A DNA stretch of 33,232 nt from NCBI GenBank assembly GCA_023258935.1, contig JAHFRG010000003.1, forward strand, positions 1-33,232, read 5' to 3'. Every line of letters starts with the position of its first letter. Within the stretch, counting starts at the first letter, position 1. A program made the translations under genes and the position numbers. This DNA is from Betaproteobacteria bacterium. GTDB taxonomy: Bacteria > Pseudomonadota > Gammaproteobacteria > Burkholderiales > JAHFRG01. Below the pieces are notes generated by a model. The model was not told the DNA's origin. It worked only from the letters and a program-made list of their open reading frames with translations, and ran no database searches. Positions 7,244 through 14,978 of this stretch are shown one piece after another.

Positions 7244-7326
7244 AAGGAGATGGCATTCTCCTTATAACCGCCGCAAGGCTGATGATGCCTACACGAAGCA
7301 CCGGATAAAGGTGAGCGTGTAGGCAT
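7244..7326 (+). ncRNA. Candidate nhaA-I-like cation riboswitch (Li+/Na+ class)
   Basis: The 5' UTR of the antiporter folds into a compact set of elements. A 6-bp stem AAGGAG/CTCCTT (7244-7249 with 7258-7263) holds loop bases GGCAT (7252-7256). A GCC-GCAA-GGC hairpin follows (7270-7279). An 11-bp perfect stem joins ATGCCTACACG (7285-7295) to CGTGTAGGCAT (7316-7326). ATGCC at 7285-7289 can pair either with loop GGCAT at 7252-7256 (a pseudoknot) or with GGCAT at 7322-7326, two mutually exclusive states. The GAGATGGCATTCTCC, AACCGCC and GGCTGATG segments resemble my memory of the nhaA-I motif, a Li+-responsive class found before cation/proton antiporter genes. The class name is recalled, not searched; the structure and context are visible. 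Confidence 0.6.
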
Positions 7327-7391
7327 TTTCATATCTGCTTTCCCCAATGCCTCCAGTTTCTCCCGTTGCCCGGAATCAAGTAAACAGTAAA

Positions 7392-7416
7392 TTTCCCGTT
7401 GCTACAGGGAAAGGAG
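7392..7416 (+). promoter_or_regulatory. Hairpin abutting the antiporter ribosome binding site
   Basis: TTTCCC (7392-7397) pairs with GGGAAA (7407-7412), directly next to the Shine-Dalgarno GGAG (7413-7416) of the antiporter gene. Pyrimidine runs upstream (CTCC at 7351-7354, CTCCC near 7361) could pair with the Shine-Dalgarno sequence. This could be the expression platform through which the leader RNA controls translation. Confidence 0.4.
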
Positions 7417-7422
7417 TTTGAA

Positions 7423-8640
7423 ATGACTGAAACCTGGGGGCTTGCGGCGTTGTGGTTGGGGCTGGCCTTGATTGCCGTGCTGATGTCGATCTGGCTGCGC
7501 ATCGCAACCGCATTGTCGGAAATTGTGGTCGGCATCGTTGCACAACTTGCCATCGGCACATTTATCGGCGCCGCCGCTCTCGGAGCAGATCAGTCGTGGA
7601 TTAAATTTCTTTCCGGCACCGGTGCCCTTGTTTTAACCTTTCTCGCCGGCGCCGAGCTCGATCCTGCCGTATTCAAGCTGAAATTGAAGGAAGCCACGGC
7701 GGTCGGGCTGATGAGTTTTTTCGCACCATTTCTCGGCTGCGCTGCAGCGGCTTATTATCTATTACACTGGGATGTTCAGGCGAGCTGGCTTGCGGGAGTC
7801 GCGCTTTCCACCACCTCGGTTGCGGTGGTTTATGCGGTGATGCTGGAATTCGGCTTTAATAAAACCGATTACGGCAAGACCGTGCTCGCGGCGTGCTTTA
7901 TTACCGACCTGGGAACGGTGCTGGCGCTGGGTTTTATTTTTTCGCCGTTCACGTATAAAACGCTGATTTTTTTCGGTGCCAGCATCATTGCTTTTACGAT
8001 ACTGCCGTGGCTGACGCCGCGCTTTTTCAAACGCTATGGCGAGAGACCATCGGAACTGGAAGCGAAATACCTGTTGCTTTGTCTTTTCGGCCTGGGCGCG
8101 CTCGCCGCCTGGGCAGACAGCGAAGCGGTGCTGCCGGCTTATGTGATCGGTATGGTGCTGGCGGGCACGGTGGGCAAGGATCACGCTTTGATCCGGCGGC
8201 TGCGCACTTTGACTTTCGGTTTGCTAACACCGTTTTATTTCATACGCGCAGGCTCCTTCGTCTCCATGCCGGCATTGCTTGCAGCGCCGGCGGCGTTTAT
8301 CATTTTGCTGGCGGCCAAGTTGGTGACCAAGTTTGTTGGCGTCTATCCCGTAACCAAATTCTATGGTTCGCCAAGGACGGAGGCCATGTATACGACTCTA
8401 TTGATGTCCACCGGGCTCACTTTCGGAAGCATTTCGGCGTTGTTCGGGCTCTCTCACCACATCATCGATCAGTCACAGTACTCCCTGCTGGTGGTCACCG
8501 TCATCGGGAGCGCGGTGGTGCCCACGTTGATTGCCAATGCTTTTTTCCTGCCGCGCCATTTGTTGAGACCAGCGCCCGAGCCGGGGAAGCATGCTACTGA
8601 ACAAAAAAACGTTGCAACGCAACTCGTCGACCGCAAATAA
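7423..8640 (+). CDS. CPA2-type cation/proton antiporter
   Basis: This 405-residue polytopic protein has about 11-13 hydrophobic segments. Family features include GTGALVLTFLAGAELDP, SWLAGVALSTTSVAVVYAVM and the ion-site motif FITDLGT (Thr161-Asp162), corresponding to the DD/ND/QD pair of Na+/H+ and K+/H+ exchangers. It lacks the TrkA-N/C regulatory domains of Kef proteins. Substrate (Na+, Li+ or K+) cannot be read from the sequence, but the riboswitch-like leader favours Na+/Li+. I chose the ATG at 7423 because GGAG at 7413-7416 is well placed; a TTG at 7399 lies inside the hairpin. uspA follows after 12 bp, so they are probably one operon. Confidence 0.88.
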   Translation: MTETWGLAALWLGLALIAVLMSIWLRIATALSEIVVGIVAQLAIGTFIGAAALGADQSWIKFLSGTGALVLTFLAGAELDPAVFKLKLKEATAVGLMSFFAPFLGCAAAAYYLLHWDVQASWLAGVALSTTSVAVVYAVMLEFGFNKTDYGKTVLAACFITDLGTVLALGFIFSPFTYKTLIFFGASIIAFTILPWLTPRFFKRYGERPSELEAKYLLLCLFGLGALAAWADSEAVLPAYVIGMVLAGTVGKDHALIRRLRTLTFGLLTPFYFIRAGSFVSMPALLAAPAAFIILLAAKLVTKFVGVYPVTKFYGSPRTEAMYTTLLMSTGLTFGSISALFGLSHHIIDQSQYSLLVVTVIGSAVVPTLIANAFFLPRHLLRPAPEPGKHATEQKNVATQLVDRK

Positions 8641-8652
8641 GAGAGAACGACC

Positions 8653-9069
8653 ATGATCAAGCACATTCTGGTGGCTTACGATGGCTCGGCGCCGGCAGAC
8701 AAGGCGTACGCCTTTGCCCTGGATCTGGCGAAGAAGTACGGCGCCGATATTCACGTGATTGCAGTGGCGCGGCCCCCGGAGTTCGGAGACGACGTGGAAA
8801 CCGCCGCTATCCTGGAAAATTCCGTGAAGCATTACGAAAAGATATTGGCGCCTCTGAAAGTCCAGGCCGCGTCCCAAGGGCTTAATCCGCACTTCAAGGT
8901 GGTCGTGGGACACCCGGCGGAACAAATCATATACCGTGCAGAAGAGTACAAAGCTGACCTAATAGTCATGGGCCATCGCGGAAAAACTTTGTTTGAACGG
9001 CTGCGCCTGGGCTCGGTGTCCAAGCATGTGATCCACTATGCACATTGTGCTGTGACTGTCGTGCGCTGA
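8653..9069 (+). CDS. Universal stress protein, UspA family
   Basis: This single-domain 138-residue Usp protein has the ATP-binding signature G-x2-G-x9-G-S (Gly107, Gly110, Gly120, Ser121) near the C-terminus and the VAYDGS strand-loop at residues 7-12. It therefore belongs to the ATP-binding subgroup. It starts 12 bp after the antiporter with ribosome site GAGAG, so the two are probably co-transcribed. Usp domains are often encoded next to, or fused with, CPA-type transporters, suggesting it may sense nucleotides for the antiporter; that is inferred from context. Confidence 0.9.
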   Translation: MIKHILVAYDGSAPADKAYAFALDLAKKYGADIHVIAVARPPEFGDDVETAAILENSVKHYEKILAPLKVQAASQGLNPHFKVVVGHPAEQIIYRAEEYKADLIVMGHRGKTLFERLRLGSVSKHVIHYAHCAVTVVR

Positions 9070-9114
9070 CTGGGCAGGATAAAAATAATTCCAGGCAGGC
9101 GGACCAGCGCGATA

Positions 9115-9945
9115 TTAAGCGAACAAATTGACCACGCCCTCCAGACCGATGTGGTTAATCATATAAGTCGTTTGCCGGCGGACAATGGGCTGGGCGTGGT
9201 AAGCGATGCTGACACCGGCCTGCGCCATCATTTTGAGGTCGTTAGCACCGTCGCCGAGAGCGATAACCTGCTCTTTCTTTAATCCGAGTTGCTTGCGGAT
9301 TTCCTCCACTTTAACTGCCTTTGCGTCGGCGTCAATAATTTTCTCCGCCAGTTTGCCGCTCAGTTTGCCGTTGACGATCTCCAGCGTGTTGGAATAGGTA
9401 TAGTCGAGGTTCAGGCGTTTTTTCAGCCGCTCGGCGAAAAAAGTGAAGCCGCTGGTTATCAATAATGTTTTGACGCCGGCCGCTTTCAATCTTGCGAGCA
9501 TTTTTTCCGCACCGTGGGAAAGCTGCAGGCGCTCATCGTAAACTCTTTGCAACGCGGATTCATTCAGGCCTGTGAGGAGGGCCACACGTCGGTGCACGCT
9601 GTCAGTAAATTCGATTTCGCCACGCACCGAACTTGCGGTGATTTGCGAGACTTCCGCTTTGATGCCCCGAATGTCGGCAAGCTCGTCAATGCATTCGATG
9701 GTAATCAGCGTTGAGTCCATGTCCATCGCCATCAGACCAAAATCGGCGAGCTTGAGGTTTTCAGGTACAAAGGCGAAATCGAGCTTCGCCTTCTCGCAGT
9801 ATTCAGCCACTCCGCCGCGCGCCTGCGTTTCGCACAGACGGAACGCCTCATGGGTGATTTGCTCAATGTGCGATGCACCGGCAAGTTTCGCCAAATGTCT
9901 GAGATCGCGGTTCTGGATCTCGGTGCCCTGAATAATGAGATTCAT
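9115..9945 (-). CDS. serB: Phosphoserine phosphatase SerB
   Basis: SerB hydrolyses O-phosphoserine to serine, the last step of serine biosynthesis. The 276-residue protein has a short N-terminal ACT-like region and a HAD-fold catalytic domain. The nucleophile motif is DMDST (Asp75, Asp77), with the family ECIDELAD just after it and GDGANDLKMM (231-240) near the end. I chose the ATG at 9945 (MNLIIQGTE), the usual N-terminus for proteins of this length; an upstream in-frame start would add 24 uncharacteristic residues. It converges on uspA with a 45-bp gap. Confidence 0.95.
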   Translation of the reverse strand: MNLIIQGTEIQNRDLRHLAKLAGASHIEQITHEAFRLCETQARGGVAEYCEKAKLDFAFVPENLKLADFGLMAMDMDSTLITIECIDELADIRGIKAEVSQITASSVRGEIEFTDSVHRRVALLTGLNESALQRVYDERLQLSHGAEKMLARLKAAGVKTLLITSGFTFFAERLKKRLNLDYTYSNTLEIVNGKLSGKLAEKIIDADAKAVKVEEIRKQLGLKKEQVIALGDGANDLKMMAQAGVSIAYHAQPIVRRQTTYMINHIGLEGVVNLFA

Positions 9946-10135
9946 GATGTGAGCCGCAAAGGCGTGCTTATAGCGGGGCGGCAGCGATCCGTGCTCCGAG
10001 CGCCTCCAGCATCGCACCGGCTGCCAGGACTGATTAGGCCACCGTGACGATTATGATGTCCAACGTTTCAGTTCAGCGCCCGACGCGGTCGATGGGCTCC
10101 AACGGGTCATTAGGTCTGTAACCTTTACAAGAGCA
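9946..10135. other. Intergenic region upstream of serB
   Basis: These 190 bp lie between the serB start and the end of the DUF1161-type gene. I see no convincing promoter and no open frame with a ribosome site. In frame with the DUF1161-type stop codon on the minus strand, the translation continues as GYRPNDPLEPIDRVGR before another stop; I treat this as chance. Confidence 0.4.
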
Positions 10136-10414
10136 TTAGCCTCTCTGGTAAGTAATCTTTTTGGTCCCGCCATCGCAACTACCAACCACCTTCTCATCCT
10201 TCACATCCTCATTCGGAACGATTCCCAAAGTATAAGATTCAACTCCATTTGCTTGAATCTTCGCATCAATCTCGGCCTTCAGCTCTTCACAAGGCTTCCG
10301 GGTCAAGACCGGCGCGCTTTCTTTGGCCTCTTCTTGGGCTGATGCAACGTAGCTCAATGAAAAACAAACCGATAAAGAAGTAAGTAGTAGTGCAATTTTG
10401 TGTTTGTGTGACAT
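10136..10414 (-). CDS. DUF1161-type small secreted protein
   Basis: This 92-residue protein begins with a signal peptide (basic MSHKHK, hydrophobic 7-25, likely cleavage after SYVASA at 26). The mature part has the DUF1161 pattern: PCEELKAEIDAKIQANGVESYTL, then VVGSCDGGTKKITYQR at the C-terminus. Two mature cysteines, Cys42 and Cys80, could form a periplasmic disulfide. The function of the family is not known. A strong ribosome site (AAGGAG) precedes the ATG at 10414. It lies 101 bp downstream of the four-cysteine small gene on the same strand. Confidence 0.85.
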   Translation of the reverse strand: MSHKHKIALLLTSLSVCFSLSYVASAQEEAKESAPVLTRKPCEELKAEIDAKIQANGVESYTLGIVPNEDVKDEKVVGSCDGGTKKITYQRG

Positions 10415-10515
10415 ATCAGTTCTCCTTTTTCAGGTTGAAGTTGAAATAAAACTCACTAATAGAAGCAAAGGGTCAGTGACTTTTTATCGAATCAAAGATA
10501 ATTCGTCTCTGCCTC

Positions 10516-10680
10516 TTATAGTTTCCTCTTTTTGTCGCGCTTTGCCATGTCGGATTGCTGTTTGGTTTGCGTTTCTTCTTCCTTCCTGTAATCGCCGATG
10601 ACGCTTTTCAGAGGACAGACTGTGAATGCCAGACATTTCTTACATCCGGCTGCTATGGCGATGGGACATAGGGTCATCAT
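10516..10680 (-). CDS. Four-cysteine small protein, 54 aa (unannotated-type smORF)
   Basis: A complete minus-strand frame in the mfd-DUF1161 gap encodes 54 residues. It has a strong Shine-Dalgarno GAGGAG (plus 10688-10693) 7 nt before ATG 10680; a second ATG follows directly. Residues 5-22 hold four cysteines spaced C-x7-C-x2-C-x5-C (Cys5, 13, 16, 22), starting CPIAIAAGCKKC and continuing VCPLKSVIGDY. The remainder is a highly charged Lys/Glu/Arg-rich tail ending KRDKKRKL. There is no signal peptide, so it is probably cytosolic. The compact cysteine set suggests a metal or Fe-S site. I recall similar short CPIAIAxGCKKC proteins in other bacteria but cannot name a family, and the function is unknown. 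Confidence 0.7.
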   Translation of the reverse strand: MMTLCPIAIAAGCKKCLAFTVCPLKSVIGDYRKEEETQTKQQSDMAKRDKKRKL

Positions 10681-10801
10681 CTCACTTCTCCTCTATATAG
10701 CGTTTGCCTGCGGGCATACCAGCAATCAAAAATAGCTGGCAGAATTACTGTCTACCATAATCTGCTTTTCCCGGTCTTGTCGTCAACTCCTCCGGTGATC
10801 A
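10681..10801. other. Gap between mfd and the four-cysteine gene
   Basis: These 121 bp lie downstream of the mfd stop on the minus strand. CCAGC and GCTGG flank an AT-rich loop (about 10719-10739), but no T-tract makes it a terminator. A TTGACG element reads on the minus strand (10781-10786 on plus) but has no well-spaced -10. The small gene may be read through from mfd or have its own promoter. Confidence 0.3.
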
Positions 10802-13800
10802 TCAGCTCAATTCGCTAAACGCTTCTCTTATTGCCGCAACTCGCGCCTTGACGTCCGGCAGCTCGGCTTCGATGCGCAGGCGGTCAGGACCGTTCAAACG
10901 ATAATTACGTTTCTGCTGCATGAGATCGATAATTTTGGTGGCATCCACCGGCGGCTTGGGAATGAACTGCAGTTGAATGGCCGAGTCAGTGGCGTCGATG
11001 CGCAAAATGCCGAGTGGTTTTCCCAGGATGCGCAAACGATGAGTGTCCAGCAGAACCTTGGCAGGCGGCGGCGGCGAGCCGAAACGATCCACCAGTTCCT
11101 CGTGCATAAAATCCAGTTCTTCCAGTGTTTCGCAATTGGCGAGGCGTTTGTAGAGCACCAGCCGCTCGTGAATATCGTTGCAGTAATTTTCGGGCAAAAG
11201 TGCCGGCGCATGCAGATTGATTTCAGTAGTCACGCCCAAGGGTTGCGAGAGATCCGGTTCTTTTCCGTTTTTGAGTGATTTCACTGCGGCGCCCAGCATC
11301 TGGTTGTAAAGATTGAAACCCACTTCCTGCATTTCCCCGCTTTGCGCTTCACCCAAAATTTCTCCCGCGCCGCGGATTTCCAAATCCTGCATCGCGAGAT
11401 AAAACCCCGAACCCAGCTCCTCCATCATTTGGATAGCTTCCAGCCGCTTTCTTGCCTGCGCGCCTATGGCCTCTTCGTCCGGCGTGAGCAAATAGGCATA
11501 CGCCTGGTGGTGCGAGCGGCCGACGCGCCCGCGCAACTGGTGCAGCTGCGCCAGACCAAGTTTATCGGGGCGGTTGATGATAATGGTATTGGCGGTGGGA
11601 ATGTCAATCCCGGTCTCGATGATAGTCGTGCATAGCAGAACGTTGAAACGCCGCTGGTAGAAATCGCGCATCACGTGCTCAAGATCGCGCTCGCGCATTC
11701 GCCCGTGCGCGTAGTGTATGCGCGCTTCAGGCAGGAGCTTCACCAGTTTCTCGTACATGGTTTCAATCGTGTCGATTTCATTGTGCAGGAAATACACCTG
11801 CCCGCCGCGCTTAAGCTCCCGCAGCGCCGCCTCACGGATGATGCCCTGGCTGTAAGGTGTGACGAAAGTTTTAATCGCGAGCCTGCGCTCGGGCGCGGTA
11901 GTAATCACCGAGAAATCGCGCAGGCCTTCGAGCGACATCGCCAGCGTGCGCGGGATCGGCGTGGCGGTGAGGGTCAATACGTCCACTTCCGCGCGCAGCG
12001 CTTTCAATTTTTCTTTCTGCCGCACGCCGAAGCGATGTTCTTCATCAATGATGACAAGGCCCAGACGCTTGAACTTCACGCCTTTCTGAATCAGCTTATG
12101 GGTGCCGATGACGATATCTATTTTGCCTTCGGCCAGGCCATCCAGCGTCTGCGACTGTTCCTTGCCGGAGCGGAAGCGCGAGAGTTCGGCAATTTTAACC
12201 GGCCAGTCGGCGAAGCGGTCGGAGAAATTCTGGAAATGCTGCTCGACCAGCAAGGTAGTCGGCACCAGCACTACAACCTGCTGGCCATCCATCATGGCGA
12301 TGAACGCCGCGCGCAGCGCAACTTCGGTCTTGCCGAAGCCGACATCGCCGCAAATCAATCGGTCCATGGGCTTGCCTTTGGTCAAATCTTCAATCACGGA
12401 CTGGATGGCTGCCGCCTGGTCTCGCGTTTCCTCGAAACCGAAGCCGTCAACGAATGCTTCATAGTCGTGCGGCATGAAACCGAAGGCGTGACCCTGGCGT
12501 GAGGCGCGCTGCGCGTAGAGATTCAAAAGTTCGGCGGCGGTATCTCGCACCTGGCGCATCGCTTTTTTCCTAGCTTTATCCCATTGTCCGCTGCCCAGCT
12601 TGTGTAAAGGCGCGGCCTCCGGCGCAGCGCCGCTGTAGCGGCTGATGAGGGAGAGCTGAGAGACCGGCACATAGAGCTTGTCTTTTTCAGCGTATTCCAA
12701 CGCCAGGAATTCAGTCGCGCCTTCTCCCTGATCTATACTTACCAGTCCCAGATAGCGGCCAATGCCGTGGCTTTCATGCACCACCGGATCTCCGATACGG
12801 ATTTCGCTCAAGTCGCGCAGCATTCCTTCGCTGGAGGCTTTGCGCGCGGCTTCGCCGCGGTCGCGCCTGCGTACTTGCGCCGCGTAAAGCTCGCTTTCTG
12901 TGACAATTGCAACGAACTCGTCTTTGAGAATGAACCCGTTTTGCAGCGGTGATGCGCAGAGCATGAATCGCTCGCTGCTTTGCCTGAATGCCTCAAAGCT
13001 TTCGCACAGGACGGGCTTGAGCCCGTATTCGTTCAGGTATTCATGCACGATTTCGCGCCTGCCCAAACTCTCCGCCAGCAGCAGGATGCGACCGCTGAAG
13101 GTGTTGACGAACTGTGCGAATTTCGATAAGGGGTTTTCATCACGGCGGTCAACTGCAACCGACGGCAGGGGAGCAGTCGCGCATTGAGCGGCGTCGGTAT
13201 TTTCCCCGGCTGCAATTTCAATTCGCGGGAACGCCTTGCAGCCGGCGAAGAAACGGTCAACGCACAGAAATAATTCCTGCGGCGGCAGCAACGGGCGGTC
13301 GCGGTCACCGCGCAGCAATTCGTAGCGTGACTGCGTGTCGCGCCAGAAATTTTCCATTGAGGCAGTCACATCGCGGTGCAGGCAGAGAACGGCCCGTTGC
13401 GGCAAATAATCGAACAGCGTCGCCGTGTCGTCGAAAAACAGCGGCAGGTAATATTCAATTCCAGCAGGCGCCAGGCCCTGGCTGACATCTTTATATAGCC
13501 GGCTTTTCGAAGGGTCGCCCTCGAAACGCTCGCGGAAGTTGCGGCGGAAGCGTTCCTGGCCGTCTTTATCCAGAGGAAATTCTCGCGCAGGAAGCAAACG
13601 GATTTCATTCACCGGGTAAACGCTGCGCTGGGTGTCCACATCAAAAGTGCGGATGCTCTCGATTTCATCATGGAGCAAGTCGATGCGGTAGGGAAGGGCG
13701 CTGCCCATCGGGAAAAGATCAATCAGCCCGCCGCGCACGCTGTATTCCCCGGGCGAGACAACTTGAGTAACATGGGTATATCCCGCCAAAGTCAGCTGGC

Positions 13801-14218
13801 CGCGCAGGGTATCGCGGTCTAGTTTCTCCGCTTGCTTCAGGAAAAAAGTGTAGGCGGCGAGATAAGAAGGGAGCGGCAGTCGGTAAAGTGCGGTGGTTAC
13901 CGGAATGATTGCAACATCGCAGTCGTTGTGCGTGATGTGATAGAGCGTGGCCAGCCGCTCGGAAACCAGGTCTTGGTGCGGCGAAAAGCTGTCGTAAGGC
14001 AGGGTTTCCCAGTCGGGCAGCAGGTTGACCTTAAGCTGAGGAGCAAAATAAGGAATTTCTTCCAGCAAGCGTTGCGCGTCCTGTGCGGTTTCGGTGATGA
14101 TGACAAGTGGTTTGGTTTTTACCGCAAATTGCGACAAAGCGAGGGCATCGCCAGAGCCGTGCAATCCGGCGTAGCGTTGAATTTGACCAGGAAGCGGAAC
14201 AGCTTGGTCTAACAGCAT
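10802..14218 (-). CDS. mfd: Transcription-repair coupling factor Mfd
   Basis: Mfd removes RNA polymerase stalled at DNA lesions and recruits UvrA. The 1138-residue product is close to E. coli Mfd (1148). It has an N-terminal UvrB-like module, a CarD-like RNA polymerase interaction domain from about 470 (GDPVVHESHGIGRY begins at 476), and superfamily 2 helicase motifs CGDVGFGKTEVA (Walker A Lys630) and DEEHRFG (from Asp725). LTATPIPRT, the QLRGRVGRS motif VI and a C-terminal TRCF domain follow. A perfect minus-strand -10 (TATAAT, 14230-14235) lies only 12 nt before the ATG, so the mRNA may be nearly leaderless. It is divergent from the phosphoribosyltransferase gene. Confidence 0.97.
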   Translation of the reverse strand: MLLDQAVPLPGQIQRYAGLHGSGDALALSQFAVKTKPLVIITETAQDAQRLLEEIPYFAPQLKVNLLPDWETLPYDSFSPHQDLVSERLATLYHITHNDCDVAIIPVTTALYRLPLPSYLAAYTFFLKQAEKLDRDTLRGQLTLAGYTHVTQVVSPGEYSVRGGLIDLFPMGSALPYRIDLLHDEIESIRTFDVDTQRSVYPVNEIRLLPAREFPLDKDGQERFRRNFRERFEGDPSKSRLYKDVSQGLAPAGIEYYLPLFFDDTATLFDYLPQRAVLCLHRDVTASMENFWRDTQSRYELLRGDRDRPLLPPQELFLCVDRFFAGCKAFPRIEIAAGENTDAAQCATAPLPSVAVDRRDENPLSKFAQFVNTFSGRILLLAESLGRREIVHEYLNEYGLKPVLCESFEAFRQSSERFMLCASPLQNGFILKDEFVAIVTESELYAAQVRRRDRGEAARKASSEGMLRDLSEIRIGDPVVHESHGIGRYLGLVSIDQGEGATEFLALEYAEKDKLYVPVSQLSLISRYSGAAPEAAPLHKLGSGQWDKARKKAMRQVRDTAAELLNLYAQRASRQGHAFGFMPHDYEAFVDGFGFEETRDQAAAIQSVIEDLTKGKPMDRLICGDVGFGKTEVALRAAFIAMMDGQQVVVLVPTTLLVEQHFQNFSDRFADWPVKIAELSRFRSGKEQSQTLDGLAEGKIDIVIGTHKLIQKGVKFKRLGLVIIDEEHRFGVRQKEKLKALRAEVDVLTLTATPIPRTLAMSLEGLRDFSVITTAPERRLAIKTFVTPYSQGIIREAALRELKRGGQVYFLHNEIDTIETMYEKLVKLLPEARIHYAHGRMRERDLEHVMRDFYQRRFNVLLCTTIIETGIDIPTANTIIINRPDKLGLAQLHQLRGRVGRSHHQAYAYLLTPDEEAIGAQARKRLEAIQMMEELGSGFYLAMQDLEIRGAGEILGEAQSGEMQEVGFNLYNQMLGAAVKSLKNGKEPDLSQPLGVTTEINLHAPALLPENYCNDIHERLVLYKRLANCETLEELDFMHEELVDRFGSPPPPAKVLLDTHRLRILGKPLGILRIDATDSAIQLQFIPKPPVDATKIIDLMQQKRNYRLNGPDRLRIEAELPDVKARVAAIREAFSELS

Positions 14219-14275
14219 AAAAACGGCATATTATAAGATAAAATCGCCACTAATCAGAGATAATAAGAGACAAAA
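14219..14275. promoter_or_regulatory. Compact divergent promoter region between mfd and the PRTase gene
   Basis: Only 57 bp separate the two divergent starts. The minus strand has a perfect TATAAT at 14230-14235 but a poor -35. On the plus strand the AT-rich TATAAGATAAAAT offers -10-like sequences for the PRTase gene, which has a modest AAGAGA ribosome site. The two -10 regions overlap, so the transcripts may compete. Confidence 0.4.
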
Positions 14276-14914
14276 ATGTTTTTCAGCGACCGCATAGATG
14301 CGGCGAACAAGCTGGCTGAAAGGCTTTCCGCCTACCGCGGGAAAAACCCGCTGGTGCTGGCGATACCGCGCGGGGCGGTACCTATGGCCAGGCGCATCGC
14401 CGACGAACTCGGGGGTGAAGTGGATGTGGTGCTGGTGCGCAAGATCGGCGCTCCGGGCAATTCGGAATTCGCCATCGGCGCGGTTGACGAAAGCGGCAGC
14501 ATGTTTGTTACAGATGATGCGGCTTTAACCGGGGCCAGTGAAAACTACCTCGCTCAGGAAAAGCAAAGGCAGCTTGAAACCATGCGGCAGCGTCGTGCGC
14601 AGTACACTCCGCTGCGTGAGCCGAGCGATCCCGCAGGGCGCATTGTCATCGTGGTGGATGACGGGCTTGCCACCGGTTCCACCATGATTGCGGCGCTGCG
14701 CGCTTTGCGCCAAAGAAATCCCGAGAAACTAATCTGCGCCGTGCCGGTGGCGCCGCCGGATACATTGAATAAAGTAGAGCACTATGCCGATCAAGTCGTG
14801 TGCCTGCACGCTTCAGCGGAGTTCTTTGCGGTGAGCCAGTTTTATGGACATTTCCCGCAAGTGGATGACGAGGAAGTAATGGCGATACTCCGCCAAACTA
14901 GCGGCTCGAATTAA
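14276..14914 (+). CDS. Phosphoribosyltransferase-fold protein
   Basis: This 212-residue type I phosphoribosyltransferase-fold protein has the PRPP-binding loop VVDDGLATGST at 126-136. The N-terminal part reads NPLVLAIPRGAVPMARRIADELGG and VLVRKIGAPGN, typical of the 'predicted phosphoribosyltransferase' group related to ComF/Apt folds. Substrate is unknown; it is longer than adenine phosphoribosyltransferase and lacks an obvious nucleobase hood signature. It ends 64 bp before ispD on the same strand. Confidence 0.85.
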   Translation: MFFSDRIDAANKLAERLSAYRGKNPLVLAIPRGAVPMARRIADELGGEVDVVLVRKIGAPGNSEFAIGAVDESGSMFVTDDAALTGASENYLAQEKQRQLETMRQRRAQYTPLREPSDPAGRIVIVVDDGLATGSTMIAALRALRQRNPEKLICAVPVAPPDTLNKVEHYADQVVCLHASAEFFAVSQFYGHFPQVDDEEVMAILRQTSGSN

Positions 14915-14978
14915 AAACGCATTGCCGGCATACCGGCGAAAAAGTAATAATACAAGCTTTATAACAAGGCCTGGAATC

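Noticed and set aside
10071..10135. Peptide GYRPNDPLEPIDRVGR in frame after the DUF1161-type stop
   Set aside because: Looked like a read-through or gene remnant, but it is only about 20 codons, has no start, and the preceding protein already ends at its normal family length.
11675..12502. 275-residue plus-strand open frame opposite mfd
   Set aside because: Mirrors the mfd helicase region; composition is typical of a shadow frame.
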